DNA of 64,000 nucleotides from Klenkia sesuvii (lineage in GTDB: Bacteria; Actinomycetota; Actinomycetes; Mycobacteriales; Geodermatophilaceae). Shown piece after piece: positions 15,721 through 24,384 of this stretch (positions are counted from its first letter, which is position 1; every line of letters begins with the position of its first letter). The notes beneath the pieces were generated by a model that saw only the letters and a program-made list of their open reading frames with translations, ran no database searches and had not been told where the DNA came from. Location: contig NZ_JBAPLU010000004.1 in assembly GCF_037083825.1 (NCBI RefSeq), forward strand, positions 62,001 through 126,000, written 5' to 3'. A program made the position numbers and the translations under genes.

Positions 15721-16728
15721 GTGACCGTTGCTGCCATGCTCGCAGCCGTTGCCGTGTCGCAGAGTGCGACCGACCCCCTGTCCGGTCTGCACGTCACGGA
15801 CGTACCGGTCCCTGTCCCGCCCCCGGGCTGGTCCCTGGTCAAGGTCGTCGCCTCGTCGCTGAACATGCACGACCTGTGGACCCTGCGGGGCGTGGGGCAC
15901 CCCGCCGACCGCCTCCCGATCGTGCTCGGTTGCGATGCCGCCGGCTACGACCAGGACGGCAACGAGGTCATCGTGTACCCGGTGCTGGGCAACGCCGACG
16001 CCGGCATGGGGGACGAGACCCTGGACCCCGACCGCGCCCTCCTCTCCGAGCGGCACGACGGTGCCTTCGCGGAGTACCTCACCGTCCCCACCCGCAACCT
16101 GGTGCCCAAGCCGGCCTGGCTGTCCTTCGACGAGGCCGCCTGCCTCCCCGTCGCCTGGACCACCGCCTACCGGATGCTGTTCACCCAGGCCCGCATCACC
16201 GCGGGCGACCGGGTGCTGGTGCAGGGCGCCGGCGGGGGAGTGGCCTCGGCGGCCATCAAGCTCGCTCTGGCTGCCGGTGCGGTCGTCTACACGACCAGCC
16301 GCAGCGAGGACAAGCGACGCATGGCGGAGGAGTGGGGTGTGCGGGCGGCAGTGCCCAGCGGCACCCGCTTGCCGGAGCGGGTCGACGTGGTGGTCGAGAC
16401 GGTCGGCGAAGCGACGTGGTCGCACTCGCTGAAGTCGCTCCGCCCGGGCGGCACGCTGGTGGTCGCCGGTGCGACCAGCGGCATGAACCCTCCTGCCGAT
16501 CTGGGCCGCATCTTCTACCTGCAGCAACGCATCCTCGGCTCGACTGGCTGCACCCGCAGCGAGCTGGTCGCCCTGCTCAAGCTCATGGACGCCACCGGTG
16601 TGCGCCCGGTGATCGACCACACCATGCCGCTCGGGGAGATCCACAAGGGTTTCCAGTTGATGATCGACGGCTCCTTCGCCGGGAAGCTCGTCGTCCACCC
16701 GCCCACCACGTCAGGAGCTCCGTCATGA
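15721..16728 (+). CDS. Zinc-free MDR/quinone oxidoreductase-like dehydrogenase
   Basis: This 335-residue medium-chain dehydrogenase/reductase has the GroES-like N-half (SLNMHDLWTLRG, VLGCDAAG) and a nucleotide fold with VLVQGAGGGVASAAIKLA at about 160-180. The catalytic zinc ligands of true alcohol dehydrogenases are not evident, so it is closer to quinone oxidoreductases or enoyl reductases. It heads the plus-strand operon and its stop overlaps the ring-cleavage dioxygenase start (ATGA). Its step in the pathway is not obvious; side-chain reduction or oxidation is one possibility. The start is GTG at 15721, with ATG at 15736 as alternative. Confidence 0.8.
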   Translation: MTVAAMLAAVAVSQSATDPLSGLHVTDVPVPVPPPGWSLVKVVASSLNMHDLWTLRGVGHPADRLPIVLGCDAAGYDQDGNEVIVYPVLGNADAGMGDETLDPDRALLSERHDGAFAEYLTVPTRNLVPKPAWLSFDEAACLPVAWTTAYRMLFTQARITAGDRVLVQGAGGGVASAAIKLALAAGAVVYTTSRSEDKRRMAEEWGVRAAVPSGTRLPERVDVVVETVGEATWSHSLKSLRPGGTLVVAGATSGMNPPADLGRIFYLQQRILGSTGCTRSELVALLKLMDATGVRPVIDHTMPLGEIHKGFQLMIDGSFAGKLVVHPPTTSGAPS

Positions 16729-17663
16729 CCTTCGCCGCCGTGGGCCTGTCCCACTCCCCGCTGATCGGGAAGAACGACCCGGCACCCGAGGTGCTGACGA
16801 GGATCGACGCGGCGGTCGACCAGGCCCGGGCCTTCGTGCACGAGTTCGAACCCGAACTGGTCGTCCTGTACGCCCCCGACCACTACAACGGGTTCTTCTA
16901 CAAGGACATGCCGCCGTTCTGCCTGGCCACCGCGGCCACCGCCGTCGGCGACTTCGGGTCGCAGGCTGGCCCGCTGTCGGTGGATCGCGACATCGCCGAC
17001 ACCGTCGCCGAGGGCGTGCTGGATCTCGGCATCGACCTCACCGTGTCGGCGCGGATGACCGTCGACCACGGTTTCGTCCAGCCGCTGGAGGTCCTCTTCG
17101 GCGGGATCGACACGGTGCCGGTGGTCCCGGTGTTCATCAACGGTGTCGCCACCCCGCTGGGCCGGGTCAGCCGCATCCGGGCGCTGGGCGACGCGGTCGG
17201 GCAGGCCACGGCCCGGTTGGACAAGCGCGTGCTGTTCATCGGTTCGGGCGGTCTGTCCCACGACCCGCCGGTCCCCACGCTGAAGGGCGCGCCTGCTCGG
17301 GTGGCCGACGCGCTGATCGAGGGCCACCCCCCGACCCCGGAGCAGCGGGCCAAGGGTGAGGCCCGCGTGCTGCAGGCCGGCCGCGACTACGCCGCGGGCG
17401 CCTCGACGATGGTCCCCATCAACCCTGCCTGGGACGCCCTCGTCCTCGATGTGCTCGAGAACGGGACGCTCGCCGACGTCGACGCCTGGACCCCGGACTG
17501 GATGGCGCGCGAGGGGGGCGGGTCGGCGCACGAGGTGCGCACCTGGATCGCCGCCTTCGCCTCGCTCGCAGCGGCCGGGCCGTACGAGATGACGTCCCGG
17601 TTCTACGAGCCCGTGCCGGAGTGGATCGCCGGCTTCGCCGTCGCGACCGCACTGCCCCGCTGA
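16725..17663 (+). CDS. mhpB: 2,3-dihydroxyphenylpropionate 1,2-dioxygenase-like (class III extradiol)
   Basis: This 312-residue LigB-type enzyme opens the catechol ring next to the diol using Fe(II). It matches the MhpB pattern closely: GLSHSPLIG at the start, LVVLYAPDHYNGFFY, MPPFCLA, VDHGFVQPLE (active-site Asp-His), VPVFINGVATPLG, VLFIGSGGLSHDPPVP, and the ending EPVPEWIAGF. Length equals the family norm. AGGAG stands before the ATG, which overlaps the stop of the MDR gene. The substrate in E. coli is 3-(2,3-dihydroxyphenyl)propionate; here a related 3-substituted catechol is expected, but the exact substituent is inferred. Confidence 0.92.
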   Translation: MTFAAVGLSHSPLIGKNDPAPEVLTRIDAAVDQARAFVHEFEPELVVLYAPDHYNGFFYKDMPPFCLATAATAVGDFGSQAGPLSVDRDIADTVAEGVLDLGIDLTVSARMTVDHGFVQPLEVLFGGIDTVPVVPVFINGVATPLGRVSRIRALGDAVGQATARLDKRVLFIGSGGLSHDPPVPTLKGAPARVADALIEGHPPTPEQRAKGEARVLQAGRDYAAGASTMVPINPAWDALVLDVLENGTLADVDAWTPDWMAREGGGSAHEVRTWIAAFASLAAAGPYEMTSRFYEPVPEWIAGFAVATALPR

Positions 17664-17681
17664 GGGAAGGAACCACCCGAC

Positions 17682-18503
17682 ATGAGCGAGACCCCCACCC
17701 TCACCGCCGACCAGGTCTGCGATCTCGCCGATCGGCTCACCGCGGCGACCGAGACCCGCACGCCGTGCGCCCCGGTCCGGGACGTGCTGGCTGCCGGGGA
17801 TCTGACCTCGGCCTACGCGGTGCAGCAGGAGCTGACCAGCCGCCGGCTGTCGACCGGCCGGACCGTCGTCGGGCGGAAGATCGGGCTGACCTCCCCGGCC
17901 GTGCAGGCCCAGCTGGGCGTCGACCAACCCGACTTCGGCGTGCTGTTCGACGACATGGACGTCTCCGCCGACGAGGCGGTCGACTCGCGCCGGTTGCTCC
18001 AACCCAAGGTCGAGGCCGAGATCGCGTTCGTGCTGTCGGCCGACCTGGACGAGGGTGCCCTCGACGCGGACCAGGTGCGCAGCTCGGTGGCCTACGCGGT
18101 GGCGGCCCTGGAGATCGTGGACAGCCGGATCGCCGGCTGGGACATCACCTTGGTGGACACGGTGGCCGACAACGCCTCCAGCGGGTTGTTCGTGCTCGGG
18201 GACACCCGTCTGACCCTGGAGGAGTTCGACCCGGTCGAGGTGGCCATGACGATGGACGTCGACGGGCGCGAGGTGTCCCGCGGCACGGGTGCGGCCTGCC
18301 TCGGTGACCCGATCAACGCGCTGTCGTGGCTGGCCCGGACCGCCCGCGACCTCGGCGACCCGCTGCGCGCCGGGCAGGTCGTGCTCTCCGGTGCCCTCGG
18401 CCCGATGGCTGCAACGCCACCGGGCAGCGACGTGGTCGCCCACCTCGGATCCCTCGGCACGGTCCGTGCCACCTTCACCCTCGCTCCGGAGGAACAGGCA
18501 TGA
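17682..18503 (+). CDS. mhpD: 2-keto-4-pentenoate hydratase
   Basis: This 273-residue enzyme hydrates 2-hydroxypenta-2,4-dienoate to 4-hydroxy-2-oxovalerate. Family motifs are VVGRKIGLTSPAVQAQLGV (residues 61-79), DFGVLFDDM, PKVEAEIAFVL with the metal-binding acid residues, ALEIVDSRI and DTVADNASSGLFVLG. The ATG has a GGAAGGA site, and its stop overlaps the next start (ATGA). It sits in canonical mhp order after the ring-cleavage enzyme. Confidence 0.93.
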   Translation: MSETPTLTADQVCDLADRLTAATETRTPCAPVRDVLAAGDLTSAYAVQQELTSRRLSTGRTVVGRKIGLTSPAVQAQLGVDQPDFGVLFDDMDVSADEAVDSRRLLQPKVEAEIAFVLSADLDEGALDADQVRSSVAYAVAALEIVDSRIAGWDITLVDTVADNASSGLFVLGDTRLTLEEFDPVEVAMTMDVDGREVSRGTGAACLGDPINALSWLARTARDLGDPLRAGQVVLSGALGPMAATPPGSDVVAHLGSLGTVRATFTLAPEEQA

Positions 18504-19471
18504 GCAAGACCAAGGTCGCCATCATCGGGTCGGGCAACATCGGCACCGACCTGATGATCAAGGTGCTGCGCACCTCCGACGTGCTGGAGATGGGCGCCAT
18601 GGTCGGCATCGACTCGGCCTCGGACGGGCTGGCCCGCGCCGCCCGGATGAAGGTGCCCACCACCGCCGACGGCGTCGACGGGCTCATCGCGATGGAGGGG
18701 TTCGACGACATCGAGATCGTCTTCGACGCCACCAGTGCCGGCGCCCACCGTGCCAACGCCGCCAAGCTCGCCCCGTACGGGAAGAAGCTGGTCGACCTCA
18801 CGCCGGCCGCGATCGGCCCGTTCGTCGTCCCGCCGGTCAACCTCGACGAGCACCTGGACGCCGAGGCGACCAACCTGAACATGGTCACCTGCGGCGGGCA
18901 GGCCACCATCCCCGTCGTCGCCGCGATCGCGGCGGTCACCCCGGTGCCCTACGCCGAGATCGTCGCCTCCATCTCCTCGAAGTCGGCGGGCCCGGGGACG
19001 CGGGCCAACATCGACGAGTTCACCGAGACCACCGCGCACGCCATCGAGGCCGTCGGCGGCGCCGCCCACGGCAAGGCGATCATCGTGCTCAACCCCGCCG
19101 AGCCGCCGTTGATCATGCGCGACACCGTGCTGTGCCTGATCGGGGACGCCGACCACGACGCCATCCGCGCCTCGGTGGAGGAGATGGCCCAGCGGGTGGC
19201 CGCGTACGTGCCCGGCTACCGGCTCAAGCAGCAGGTGCAGTTCACCGAGCTGACCGACGAGCCGGTGCACACCCTCACCGGCCCCGACGCCGCCCCGGTG
19301 ACGACCAAGGTGACGGTCTTCCTCGAGGTCGAGGGAGCCGCGCACTACCTGCCGGCCTACGCCGGCAACCTCGACATCATGACCTCCGCGGCCCTGCAGG
19401 TCGGCGAAGGCCTCGCCCGCCGCGCTGCCCGACGAGGCGCTGACCGAACCCCGGAGCAGGTGACCGCATGA
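18500..19471 (+). CDS. mhpF: Acetaldehyde dehydrogenase, CoA-acylating
   Basis: This 323-residue enzyme oxidises acetaldehyde to acetyl-CoA with NAD+ and CoA, and works as a complex with the MhpE aldolase that channels acetaldehyde. It has the NAD motif VAIIGSGNIGTD, the catalytic cysteine in NMVTCGGQAT (about residue 130), KSAGPGTRANIDEFTETTA and KAIIVLNPAEPP. Both ends overlap neighbours by ATGA, consistent with a tightly coupled complex. Confidence 0.94.
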   Translation: MSKTKVAIIGSGNIGTDLMIKVLRTSDVLEMGAMVGIDSASDGLARAARMKVPTTADGVDGLIAMEGFDDIEIVFDATSAGAHRANAAKLAPYGKKLVDLTPAAIGPFVVPPVNLDEHLDAEATNLNMVTCGGQATIPVVAAIAAVTPVPYAEIVASISSKSAGPGTRANIDEFTETTAHAIEAVGGAAHGKAIIVLNPAEPPLIMRDTVLCLIGDADHDAIRASVEEMAQRVAAYVPGYRLKQQVQFTELTDEPVHTLTGPDAAPVTTKVTVFLEVEGAAHYLPAYAGNLDIMTSAALQVGEGLARRAARRGADRTPEQVTA

Positions 19472-20529
19472 GCACCACCGAGACCCCCGACATCTACGTC
19501 CAGGACGTCACCCTGCGGGACGGCATGCACGCCATCCGGCACCGCATCAGTCCCACCGACGTCGGCCGCATCGTGGCCGCGCTGGACGCCGCCGGGGTGG
19601 ATGCGATCGAGGTCGCGCACGGCGACGGCCTGGCCGGCGGCAGCCTGAACTACGGGCCGGGCAGCAACACCGACTGGGAGTGGATCGAGGCCGCTGCCGA
19701 CAACCTGCAGCGCGCCGTCCTCACCACGCTGCTGCTGCCGGGCATCGGCACCACCGCTGAGCTCAAGCACGCCTACTCCCTCGGCGTGCGGTCGGTGCGT
19801 GTGGCCACCCACGCCACCGAGGCCGACGTCTCGGCCCAGCACATCGCCACCGCCCGCGACCTGGGCATGGACGTGTCCGGGTTCCTGATGATGAGCCACA
19901 TGGCCCCCGCGGCCGAGCTCGCCGCCCAGGCCAAGCTGATGGAGTCCTACGGCGCGCACTGCGTCTACGTCACCGACTCGGGGGGTCGGCTGACCATGGA
20001 CGGCGTCCGCGAGCGGGTCCGGGCCTACCGCGACGTCCTGCAGCCCGACACGCAGATCGGCATCCACGCCCACCAGAACCTGTCCCTGTCGGTGGCCAAC
20101 TCCGTCGTCGCCGTGGAGGAAGGCGTGCGGCGGGTCGACGCCTCCCTGGCCGGGCACGGCGCCGGGGCCGGCAACGCCCCGATCGAGCCGTTCATCGCGG
20201 TGGCCAACCTGCAGGGCTGGACCCACCGGTGCGACCTGTTCGCCCTGCAGGACGCCGCCGACGACATCGTCCGCCCGTTGCAGGACCGGCCCGTGCAGGT
20301 CGACCGGGAGACCCTCACCCTCGGCTACGCCGGGGTGTACTCCAGCTTCCTGCGGCACGCCGAGGCCGCCTCGGCCCGCTACGGCATCGACGTGCGCACC
20401 CTCCTGCTGGAGGTCGGCAAGCGCGGGCTGGTCGGCGGTCAAGAGGACATGATCGTCGACATCGCCCTGGATCTGCTCGCCGCCCGGGGCCAGGCTGCGC
20501 CAGCGATGCCGGTCGGAGGGGTGCGGTGA
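19468..20529 (+). CDS. mhpE: 4-hydroxy-2-oxovalerate aldolase
   Basis: This 353-residue HMGL-like TIM-barrel aldolase splits 4-hydroxy-2-oxovalerate into pyruvate and acetaldehyde. Conserved parts are VQDVTLRDGMHAIRH (Arg-Asp metal region), AIEVAHGDGL, YVTDSGG, QIGIHAHQNLSLSVAN with metal His residues, and LAGHGAGAGNAPIE. It pairs with MhpF encoded just before it. Its stop overlaps the amidohydrolase start (GTGA). Confidence 0.94.
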   Translation: MSTTETPDIYVQDVTLRDGMHAIRHRISPTDVGRIVAALDAAGVDAIEVAHGDGLAGGSLNYGPGSNTDWEWIEAAADNLQRAVLTTLLLPGIGTTAELKHAYSLGVRSVRVATHATEADVSAQHIATARDLGMDVSGFLMMSHMAPAAELAAQAKLMESYGAHCVYVTDSGGRLTMDGVRERVRAYRDVLQPDTQIGIHAHQNLSLSVANSVVAVEEGVRRVDASLAGHGAGAGNAPIEPFIAVANLQGWTHRCDLFALQDAADDIVRPLQDRPVQVDRETLTLGYAGVYSSFLRHAEAASARYGIDVRTLLLEVGKRGLVGGQEDMIVDIALDLLAARGQAAPAMPVGGVR

Positions 20530-21491
20530 GGATCGTCGCCGTCGAGGAGGCGTTCTCGGTCCCGGGGGTGACCCCAGAGCTGTTCGGGCCCGGGATCGGT
20601 CTGCCTGAGGTCTGGGCCCGGGAATGGCGGACCAGGCTGGGCGACATCGGGGAGCTGCGGCTGGCCGACATGGACGCCCACGGCGTCGACGTCCAGGTCC
20701 TCTCGCTGACCGCCGGCGTCGAGCGGCTGACCAACCCGGCGGAGGCGGTGGATGCGGCACGCCGGGCCAATGACCACCTCGCCGCTGCCGTGGCAGCCCA
20801 CCCCGACCGCTTCGCCGGCTTCTGCGTCCTTCCCCTGCAGGACCCGGCCGCCGCGGTGGGCGAGCTGCGCCGCTGCGTACTCGAGCTGGGCATGGTCGGC
20901 GCACTGCAGAACGACCACGTGGGCGGCCGCTACCTCGATGACATCCGGTTCGACGAGGTCTGGGCAGAGCTCGCGCAGCTGGCCGTACCGCTGTACCTGC
21001 ACCCCACGTACTTCGCCGCTGAGAGGCTGGCGCTCTACGCCGACGTCCCGGCGCTGTTCGGTCCTACGTGGGGCTGGACAGCGGCAACCGGTGGGCATGC
21101 ACTGCGCCTGGTCTACAACGGGGTCTTCGACCGGCACCCCGGGGCGCAGCTGCTGCTGGGGCACATGGGCGAGTTGCTGCCGTTCCAGTCCGCCCGGCTC
21201 GACAGCCGGGCCGAACAGGTCCCGGACCAACTACGCCCACCCATGGCACCGTCGGAGTACCTGCGGCGCAACGTGCACATCACGACCAGTGGGGTGGCCT
21301 CGCCGGCTGCGCTGCGGGCCGCGATCGACCTCGTCGGGGTCGACCGGGTCCTGTTCGCAGTCGACTACCCCTACGAACGGACGGCCGAGGCGGTCGAGTT
21401 GCTGGCGGCCCCGGGTATCAGCGACGCCGAGCGTGCCGCGGTGGCCCACGGCAACGCCGACCGCCTCCTGCGACTGCGCCCGGCGGGCTAG
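20526..21491 (+). CDS. Amidohydrolase-2 family protein, decarboxylase-like
   Basis: This 321-residue metal-dependent TIM-barrel protein belongs to the COG2159 group that holds 2,3- and 2,6-dihydroxybenzoate decarboxylases. Visible features are IVAVEEAFSVPG, DMDAHGVDVQVLSLT, VPLYLHPTYF, LLLGHMGELLPF and RVLFAVDYPYE. The group removes a ring carboxylate or hydrolyses a pathway acid. Being coupled to the end of the meta pathway, it may decarboxylate an aromatic acid before ring cleavage. This is inferred from family and place only. Confidence 0.8.
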   Translation: MRIVAVEEAFSVPGVTPELFGPGIGLPEVWAREWRTRLGDIGELRLADMDAHGVDVQVLSLTAGVERLTNPAEAVDAARRANDHLAAAVAAHPDRFAGFCVLPLQDPAAAVGELRRCVLELGMVGALQNDHVGGRYLDDIRFDEVWAELAQLAVPLYLHPTYFAAERLALYADVPALFGPTWGWTAATGGHALRLVYNGVFDRHPGAQLLLGHMGELLPFQSARLDSRAEQVPDQLRPPMAPSEYLRRNVHITTSGVASPAALRAAIDLVGVDRVLFAVDYPYERTAEAVELLAAPGISDAERAAVAHGNADRLLRLRPAG

Positions 21492-21542
21492 GCCCCCCTG
21501 CGTCCGAGCCCCCCGTGGGAGACCGAGCTGCTGGGAGTCCTT

Positions 21543-21854
21543 GTGCGTGTTGAACTGGACAGGTCCCGCGGATCCGCAGTGGTCACCGAGGTCGACGATC
21601 TACGCCGACTCGAGGTGACGGCGCCCGTTGGCATGACCACCGATGAGCTGGCCCGATGTCTGACCGGGCTCGGCGCGCCCGACGGGGCTGGCCACGTCTG
21701 GCTCGACATCGTGGCACTGCGGAAGGCGGGTGGACGGTCAGCAGATCCTGACTGGTCGGCCCGGTTCGACGTGATGATCTCCTTCGCGCAGGAGCAGCAC
21801 TGGGTGGGAGTCGACGGAACCGCCGTTCGTGCTCACCTGGTACGGGTCCGGTGA
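21543..21854 (+). CDS. Small conserved hypothetical protein
   Basis: The 103-residue product starts at GTG and is soluble and acidic, with no signal or membrane segment. I do not recognise a family. Central features are VGMTTDELARCLTGLG, GHVWLDIVALRKAGG and RFDVMISFAQEQHWVGV. Codon use is as GC-rich at third positions as in the neighbours, which supports a real gene. It follows the amidohydrolase by about 50 bases and overlaps the next small ORF (GTGA), so it belongs to the pathway operon and may be an accessory or ligand-binding protein. Confidence 0.6.
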   Translation: MRVELDRSRGSAVVTEVDDLRRLEVTAPVGMTTDELARCLTGLGAPDGAGHVWLDIVALRKAGGRSADPDWSARFDVMISFAQEQHWVGVDGTAVRAHLVRVR

Positions 21855-22000
21855 TCGAGGTCGTCCGCGACGCCGGCACCAGGAACCACTGGCACGGTGT
21901 CGGTGACGTCCGGTCCTTCCTCTCCCGCCACCGGATCGTGCTGCCCGGGGACACCGGGTTCATGGACACCGAGGTGGGGAGCGTCGGGGCGGGGCGTTGA
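21851..22000 (+). CDS. Very small ORF, hypothetical (49 residues)
   Basis: A 49-residue ORF begins at a GTG that overlaps the stop of the previous small gene (GTGA), the same coupling used all along this operon. It starts IEVVRDAGTRNHWHGVGDV and is followed by VRSFLSRHRIVLPGDTGF. It has no known family. The overlap, GC-rich third positions and place before a strong hairpin terminator support translation, but the length makes it uncertain. Confidence 0.45.
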   Translation: MIEVVRDAGTRNHWHGVGDVRSFLSRHRIVLPGDTGFMDTEVGSVGAGR

Positions 22001-22087
22001 CCGCTCCTGACAGCCCTCGTCAGCTCATCGTCGAGGAGCCTGCGGCGACGAGCAGGTGAGGGTTGACAGCATTGGCTCGCCGCGCAA

Positions 22088-22122
22088 CCCGGTGACCGCC
22101 ACCCAGGGTGACGGTCACCGGG
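22088..22122. terminator. Bidirectional hairpin terminator
   Basis: CCCGGTGACCG at 22088-22098 pairs with CGGTCACCGGG at 22112-22122. The loop can pair further (CACCC with GGGTG), giving a long GC-rich stem. It lies between the converging pathway operon and the acyl-CoA ligase gene and would stop transcripts from both sides. The rest of 22001-22209 shows no gene. Confidence 0.7.
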
Positions 22123-22209
22123 AACTGCCCACGAGCTCGTCCACGGCTCGCCACCCATGCTGGTCGCAGCCGCGACCTGCTCGTGCGGCCGATCGAAGCC
22201 GGCGGCCCG

Positions 22210-23817
22210 TCAGGTGGTGACCGTCTCCGTGGCCGAGTGCGCGATCATGTCGCGCACCTTGTTCTTCTCCAGCTTGCCGGAGGCGTTGCGGGGCAGCTGC
22301 GCGGTCACGTGCAGGTGCCTGGGGAGCTTGTAGCGGGCCAGCCGGGCGGCTGCGTGCTCGCGTACGTCGTCCAGCGTCACCTGCGAGTCCGGCACCAGGG
22401 AGACGACCGCTACCACGGTCTCCCCCCACTCGGGGTCCAGACGACCGACGACAGCGACGTCGGCGACGCCCGGCATGTCTGCGAGCGCTCGTTCGACCTC
22501 GGCCGGGTACACGTTCTCACCACCGCTGATGATCATGTCCTTGAGACGGTCGACGATGTAGAGGCATCCGTCCTCGTCGACGTAGCCGATGTCGCCGGAG
22601 TGGAACCAGCCCTCGTCGTCGAACGCGGCCTTCGTGGCTTCGGGGTTCTCCCAGTAACCGGGGGTGACGTTCGGTCCGCGGACGACGACCTCGCCGGCAG
22701 CCCCGGCGGGGAGGGGCGCACCGGTCGCCGCGTCCACCACCCGCACCTCGGTGTAGGGCATCGCCACGCCGGCCGACCCCAGCTTGGTCAGTGTCCGTTC
22801 CCGGGGGAGATGGGTGGCGAAGGGGGCCGTCTCCGTCAGTCCCCAGGCCTGCTCGAGGAGGACTCCGTGCTGCGCGAACTGCTCGATGAGCGACGGCGGC
22901 ACCGGGGCCCCCGCAACCACCACGGCACGCAGGGAGCTGAGGTCGGCGTCGAACACCCCCGGGACACGGCTCAGGCCGAGCAGCATCGCAGGGACGGCGA
23001 ACATGCTGTTGACCCCGAACTCTTCGATGTCCCGCAGCAGACCGTCGGGGTCGAACCCTCGTCGCAGCACCAAGGTCCCACCTCGGCTGAGCGTGCGGAT
23101 CGCGAAGCTGTTCAGTGCGCCGATGTGGAACAGCGGCGCCGCGGCGTGGGTCACGTCGCCTCGACGGGTGTCCATGCGCAGATCGACGTTGACGGAGTTC
23201 CACCAGGCGTTCCCGTACGTGATCACGACTCCCTTGGGCGAACCCGTGGTCCCGGAGGTGAACATCAGTACCGCCGGGTCGTCGGCTGTCCGGGCGAGGA
23301 CCTCGACGTGGACGGGGGCTCGGTCGATCGCGCTGGACCAGGGCTCCCAGCCCTGGGGGGCAGGGTCCGGGGCAGGGACTTCCGGGTCGTCGTCGACCAG
23401 GAGGAAACGGTGCAGCGCGGTGCTCTGCCGAACCGCGTCGACCGCGAGGCGGTGACCTTCCTCGGCGATGATCGTGACGGCTCCGCTGCGTTCCAGGACG
23501 CTGCGGAGCTCGGGTTCTGCAAGCCGGAAGTTCACCGGGACGAACACGGCGCCGAGCCGCCAACTGGCCAGCATGGTCAGGATGAAGGCCGGGCTGTTCA
23601 GGCCGAGGTAGGCCACGCGGTCGCCCGTTGCGACCCCGCCCGCGGCCAGGACCGAGGCAAGCTGTGCTGCCCGTCGGTCCAGTTCGGCGTAGGTCACATC
23701 GCCGCCGGCGTAGCGGATGACCGCGTGCTCACCCTGCAGGGCGGCTTGCCGGGCGACGGCCGAGGCGGGGTTGATGTCGACGGCGAGGCCGGAGTTGGCC
23801 GGGTGTCCGATGACCAT
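22210..23817 (-). CDS. Long-chain/aryl acyl-CoA synthetase (AMP-forming)
   Basis: This 535-residue adenylate-forming ligase activates a carboxylic acid to its CoA thioester with ATP. The P-loop-like motif MFTSGTTGSPKGVV, the hinge region GWFHSGDIGYVDEDG, IVDRLKDMIISGGENVYP and the lysine motif LPRNASGKLEKN are intact. The N-terminus AALQGEHAVIRYAGGDVTYAEL is typical. The ATG at 23817 gives the family's usual length; the longer frame is GC-rich noise. An IclR-type operator lies about 250 bases upstream, so it may belong to the same regulon as the dioxygenase, perhaps activating the acid product of ring-fission hydrolysis. Confidence 0.9.
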   Translation of the reverse strand: MVIGHPANSGLAVDINPASAVARQAALQGEHAVIRYAGGDVTYAELDRRAAQLASVLAAGGVATGDRVAYLGLNSPAFILTMLASWRLGAVFVPVNFRLAEPELRSVLERSGAVTIIAEEGHRLAVDAVRQSTALHRFLLVDDDPEVPAPDPAPQGWEPWSSAIDRAPVHVEVLARTADDPAVLMFTSGTTGSPKGVVITYGNAWWNSVNVDLRMDTRRGDVTHAAAPLFHIGALNSFAIRTLSRGGTLVLRRGFDPDGLLRDIEEFGVNSMFAVPAMLLGLSRVPGVFDADLSSLRAVVVAGAPVPPSLIEQFAQHGVLLEQAWGLTETAPFATHLPRERTLTKLGSAGVAMPYTEVRVVDAATGAPLPAGAAGEVVVRGPNVTPGYWENPEATKAAFDDEGWFHSGDIGYVDEDGCLYIVDRLKDMIISGGENVYPAEVERALADMPGVADVAVVGRLDPEWGETVVAVVSLVPDSQVTLDDVREHAAARLARYKLPRHLHVTAQLPRNASGKLEKNKVRDMIAHSATETVTT

Positions 23818-24384
23818 GTCGGTGGTCCTGCTCCTGCTCTTGGGGGTCGCCGTGGGCGGCCTTGATGGGTGCTCGCCGTCCTCTTCGTCGACGGGCTCGA
23901 CGAGGAGGCGGTTCCGGGCCCACGGGGGCGAGCACCCCGTAGAGCGCCGCGGCGTCCGCGGACCCGGTGCGCGAGTCGTGCAGCAGAGCGGGCAGGCGAG
24001 GGGTTGACCGTCCGCTCCTCGAACAGCTCGATCAAAGGTGCTGAGCGACAGTCGGCGTAGCGGTCGTGCCGCTCTGCGGAACGGGGCCTGTGCCGAGGAC
24101 CGACCCACGAATGGCCATCGGGCACCGCCCCCTGGGCCCGACCGGGCCGTCCACGTCCATGACCGCCGACGACCATCTCGTCATCTCCCCGTCGAGGCCC
24201 GGCGAGGCGTGCAGCGGGACACCCGGGAAGTCGTGCGATCAGGTGTGGCGTGGGGCCGACGGATGGACGGGGACCAGTCGCCGATGAGGGGCGCAGCCAT
24301 CCCGTCGGTCCTGGGTGGTTGCTGCTGGGGGCCGGACGACGGAGGTCTGGGCCGCATCGAGCACCGACCCCGCAGGCCCGCGGC
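23818..24384. other. 567-base gap, promoter region of the ligase
   Basis: No convincing gene was found on either strand. The stretch holds the ligase promoter, an IclR-type operator at 24066-24082, and several frames without recognisable protein. A short minus-strand phrase near 24050 (LIELFEERTVNPSPAR) looks protein-like but does not continue. Confidence 0.5.
24066..24082. promoter_or_regulatory. IclR-type operator upstream of acyl-CoA ligase
   Basis: GTGCCGC-TCT-GCGGAAC has 7-base arms with one mismatch and the same TCT spacer as the element at 15676-15692. The shared sequence, 8.4 kb apart, suggests one regulator for the dioxygenase genes and the ligase. Confidence 0.6.

Noticed and set aside
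22001..22209. Possible small RNA or gene between converging operons
   Set aside because: Only the long hairpin is visible, and it is explained better as a terminator.
24066..24287. Plus-strand ORF of 73 codons in the ligase promoter gap
   Set aside because: No ribosome site, no known motif, and its start lies inside the IclR-type operator.
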